This document shows positions 63,711 to 64,000 of a stretch of DNA of 64,000 nt, in pieces. Location of the stretch: assembly GCF_013282155.1 (NCBI RefSeq), contig NZ_BLWI01000005.1:290956-354955 (forward strand), read 5' to 3'. The DNA is from Sulfitobacter sp. HGT1 (GTDB taxonomy: Bacteria > Pseudomonadota > Alphaproteobacteria > Rhodobacterales > Rhodobacteraceae). Within the stretch, counting starts at the first letter, position 1, and each line of letters starts with the position of its first letter. A program made the position numbers and the translations under genes. The notes beneath the pieces were generated by a model. That model saw only the letters and a list, made by a program, of their open reading frames with translations. It was not told the DNA's origin and did no database searches.

Positions 63711-64000
63711 ATTGAGCAGCGATTGAGTCGGGCCGGCTTGTACGAATCCAAAGCGATTCACCGGGGGGCAGGGCAGAAATGGTGGCGCAAACAGGCACGC
63801 AGGCCCTTTGAACAAACTCAGCCCCTGTGGATAAGTACGGCCATACTCAAGAGGGCTGCGATACTTACCTATAGTAAGAGCAACAATCGTACCCAAACAC
63901 CCGATGGCAACGCATCATTTGCCAATCAACCCGCTGATTTTAACAGAAAATTCATCAAATGCAGAAAAAGATCAATAAACCCAAAAAAGGGGTTGCGGGT
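63711..64000. other. 290-bp non-coding end region with GANTC cluster and DnaA-box match
   Basis: No gene is evident before the window edge. Three GANTC methylation sites lie within 35 bp (63725-63729, 63744-63748, 63755-63759). TGTGGATAA at 63826-63834 is a perfect DnaA-box match, CTTAC/GTAAG (63864-63878) is a short dyad, and the last 60 bp are A-rich. This could be a promoter region or the flank of a replication origin; the sequence beyond the edge is needed to decide. Confidence 0.4.

Noticed and set aside
1..64000. CRISPR arrays, prophage, toxin-antitoxin or defence islands
   Set aside because: No regularly spaced repeats, phage structural genes, integrases or defence-type modules were seen. 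The gene set is ordinary chromosomal metabolism.

Overview
The window is a gene-dense chromosomal segment (about 60% G+C by eye) of an alphaproteobacterium, most probably a marine Rhodobacterales / Roseobacter-group bacterium. The support is gene content and order: rbfA-DUF2233-truB beside dapB; rsmB-heparinase-purH-lspA-DUF3035-M16-M16; a sigma-E-regulon-like operon resembling Rhodobacter sphaeroides RSP_1087 to RSP_1091; an ALDH16-type aldehyde dehydrogenase; and a membrane-bound urate oxidase. I see no phage, insertion sequence, plasmid replication gene or CRISPR array.

Layout. 1-9.4 kb: housekeeping genes (truB, rbfA, dapB, SDH assembly factor, rsmB, heparinase-like protein, purH). 9.4-13.2 kb: envelope and proteolysis block (lspA, a lipoprotein, a catalytic/non-catalytic M16 pair). 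13.3-16.7 kb: deoC plus ALDH16 for deoxyribose phosphate catabolism. 16.8-22.3 kb: urate degradation (uraH, a puuE-uraD fusion, allE, allA, a decayed NCS2 permease, puuD). 22.4-25.4 kb: mutL-rmuC. 25.6-30.2 kb: tightly overlapped five-gene operon of singlet-oxygen-response type. 30.3-32.7 kb: minus-strand operon of histidine phosphatase, GST and saccharopine dehydrogenase. 32.9-38.5 kb: lone formate dehydrogenase alpha subunit, M20 amidohydrolase, WGR mini-protein, enoyl-CoA hydratase and GNAT. 38.5-41.1 kb: hybrid histidine kinase with its response regulator. 41.3-50 kb: branched-chain-type ABC importer bracketed by two CoA ligases. 50-53 kb: convergent iron permease and binding protein genes without an ATPase gene. 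53-64 kb: YghU-like GST, rpmJ, tRNA-Val, N-formylglutamate amidohydrolase, dinB, NUDIX, pyrF, clpB and msrPQ.

Functional connections. The purine cluster covers urate to allantoate and ureidoglycine to glyoxylate plus urea. The missing allantoate step could be supplied by the M20 amidohydrolase 13 kb away. The cluster's transporter is a clear pseudogene. The ABC importer and its two ligases look like a system that imports a carboxylic acid and activates it to a CoA thioester.

The most unusual non-coding signal is a short dispersed element: seven intergenic copies of about 33 bp, two of them in perfect inverted orientation, plus one partial copy. It combines a small hairpin whose two stem variants both keep base pairing, a GGATATTT core and an AGCCAGAGAA tail. 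Start codons were chosen by Shine-Dalgarno spacing and family lengths; several genes use GTG or TTG.
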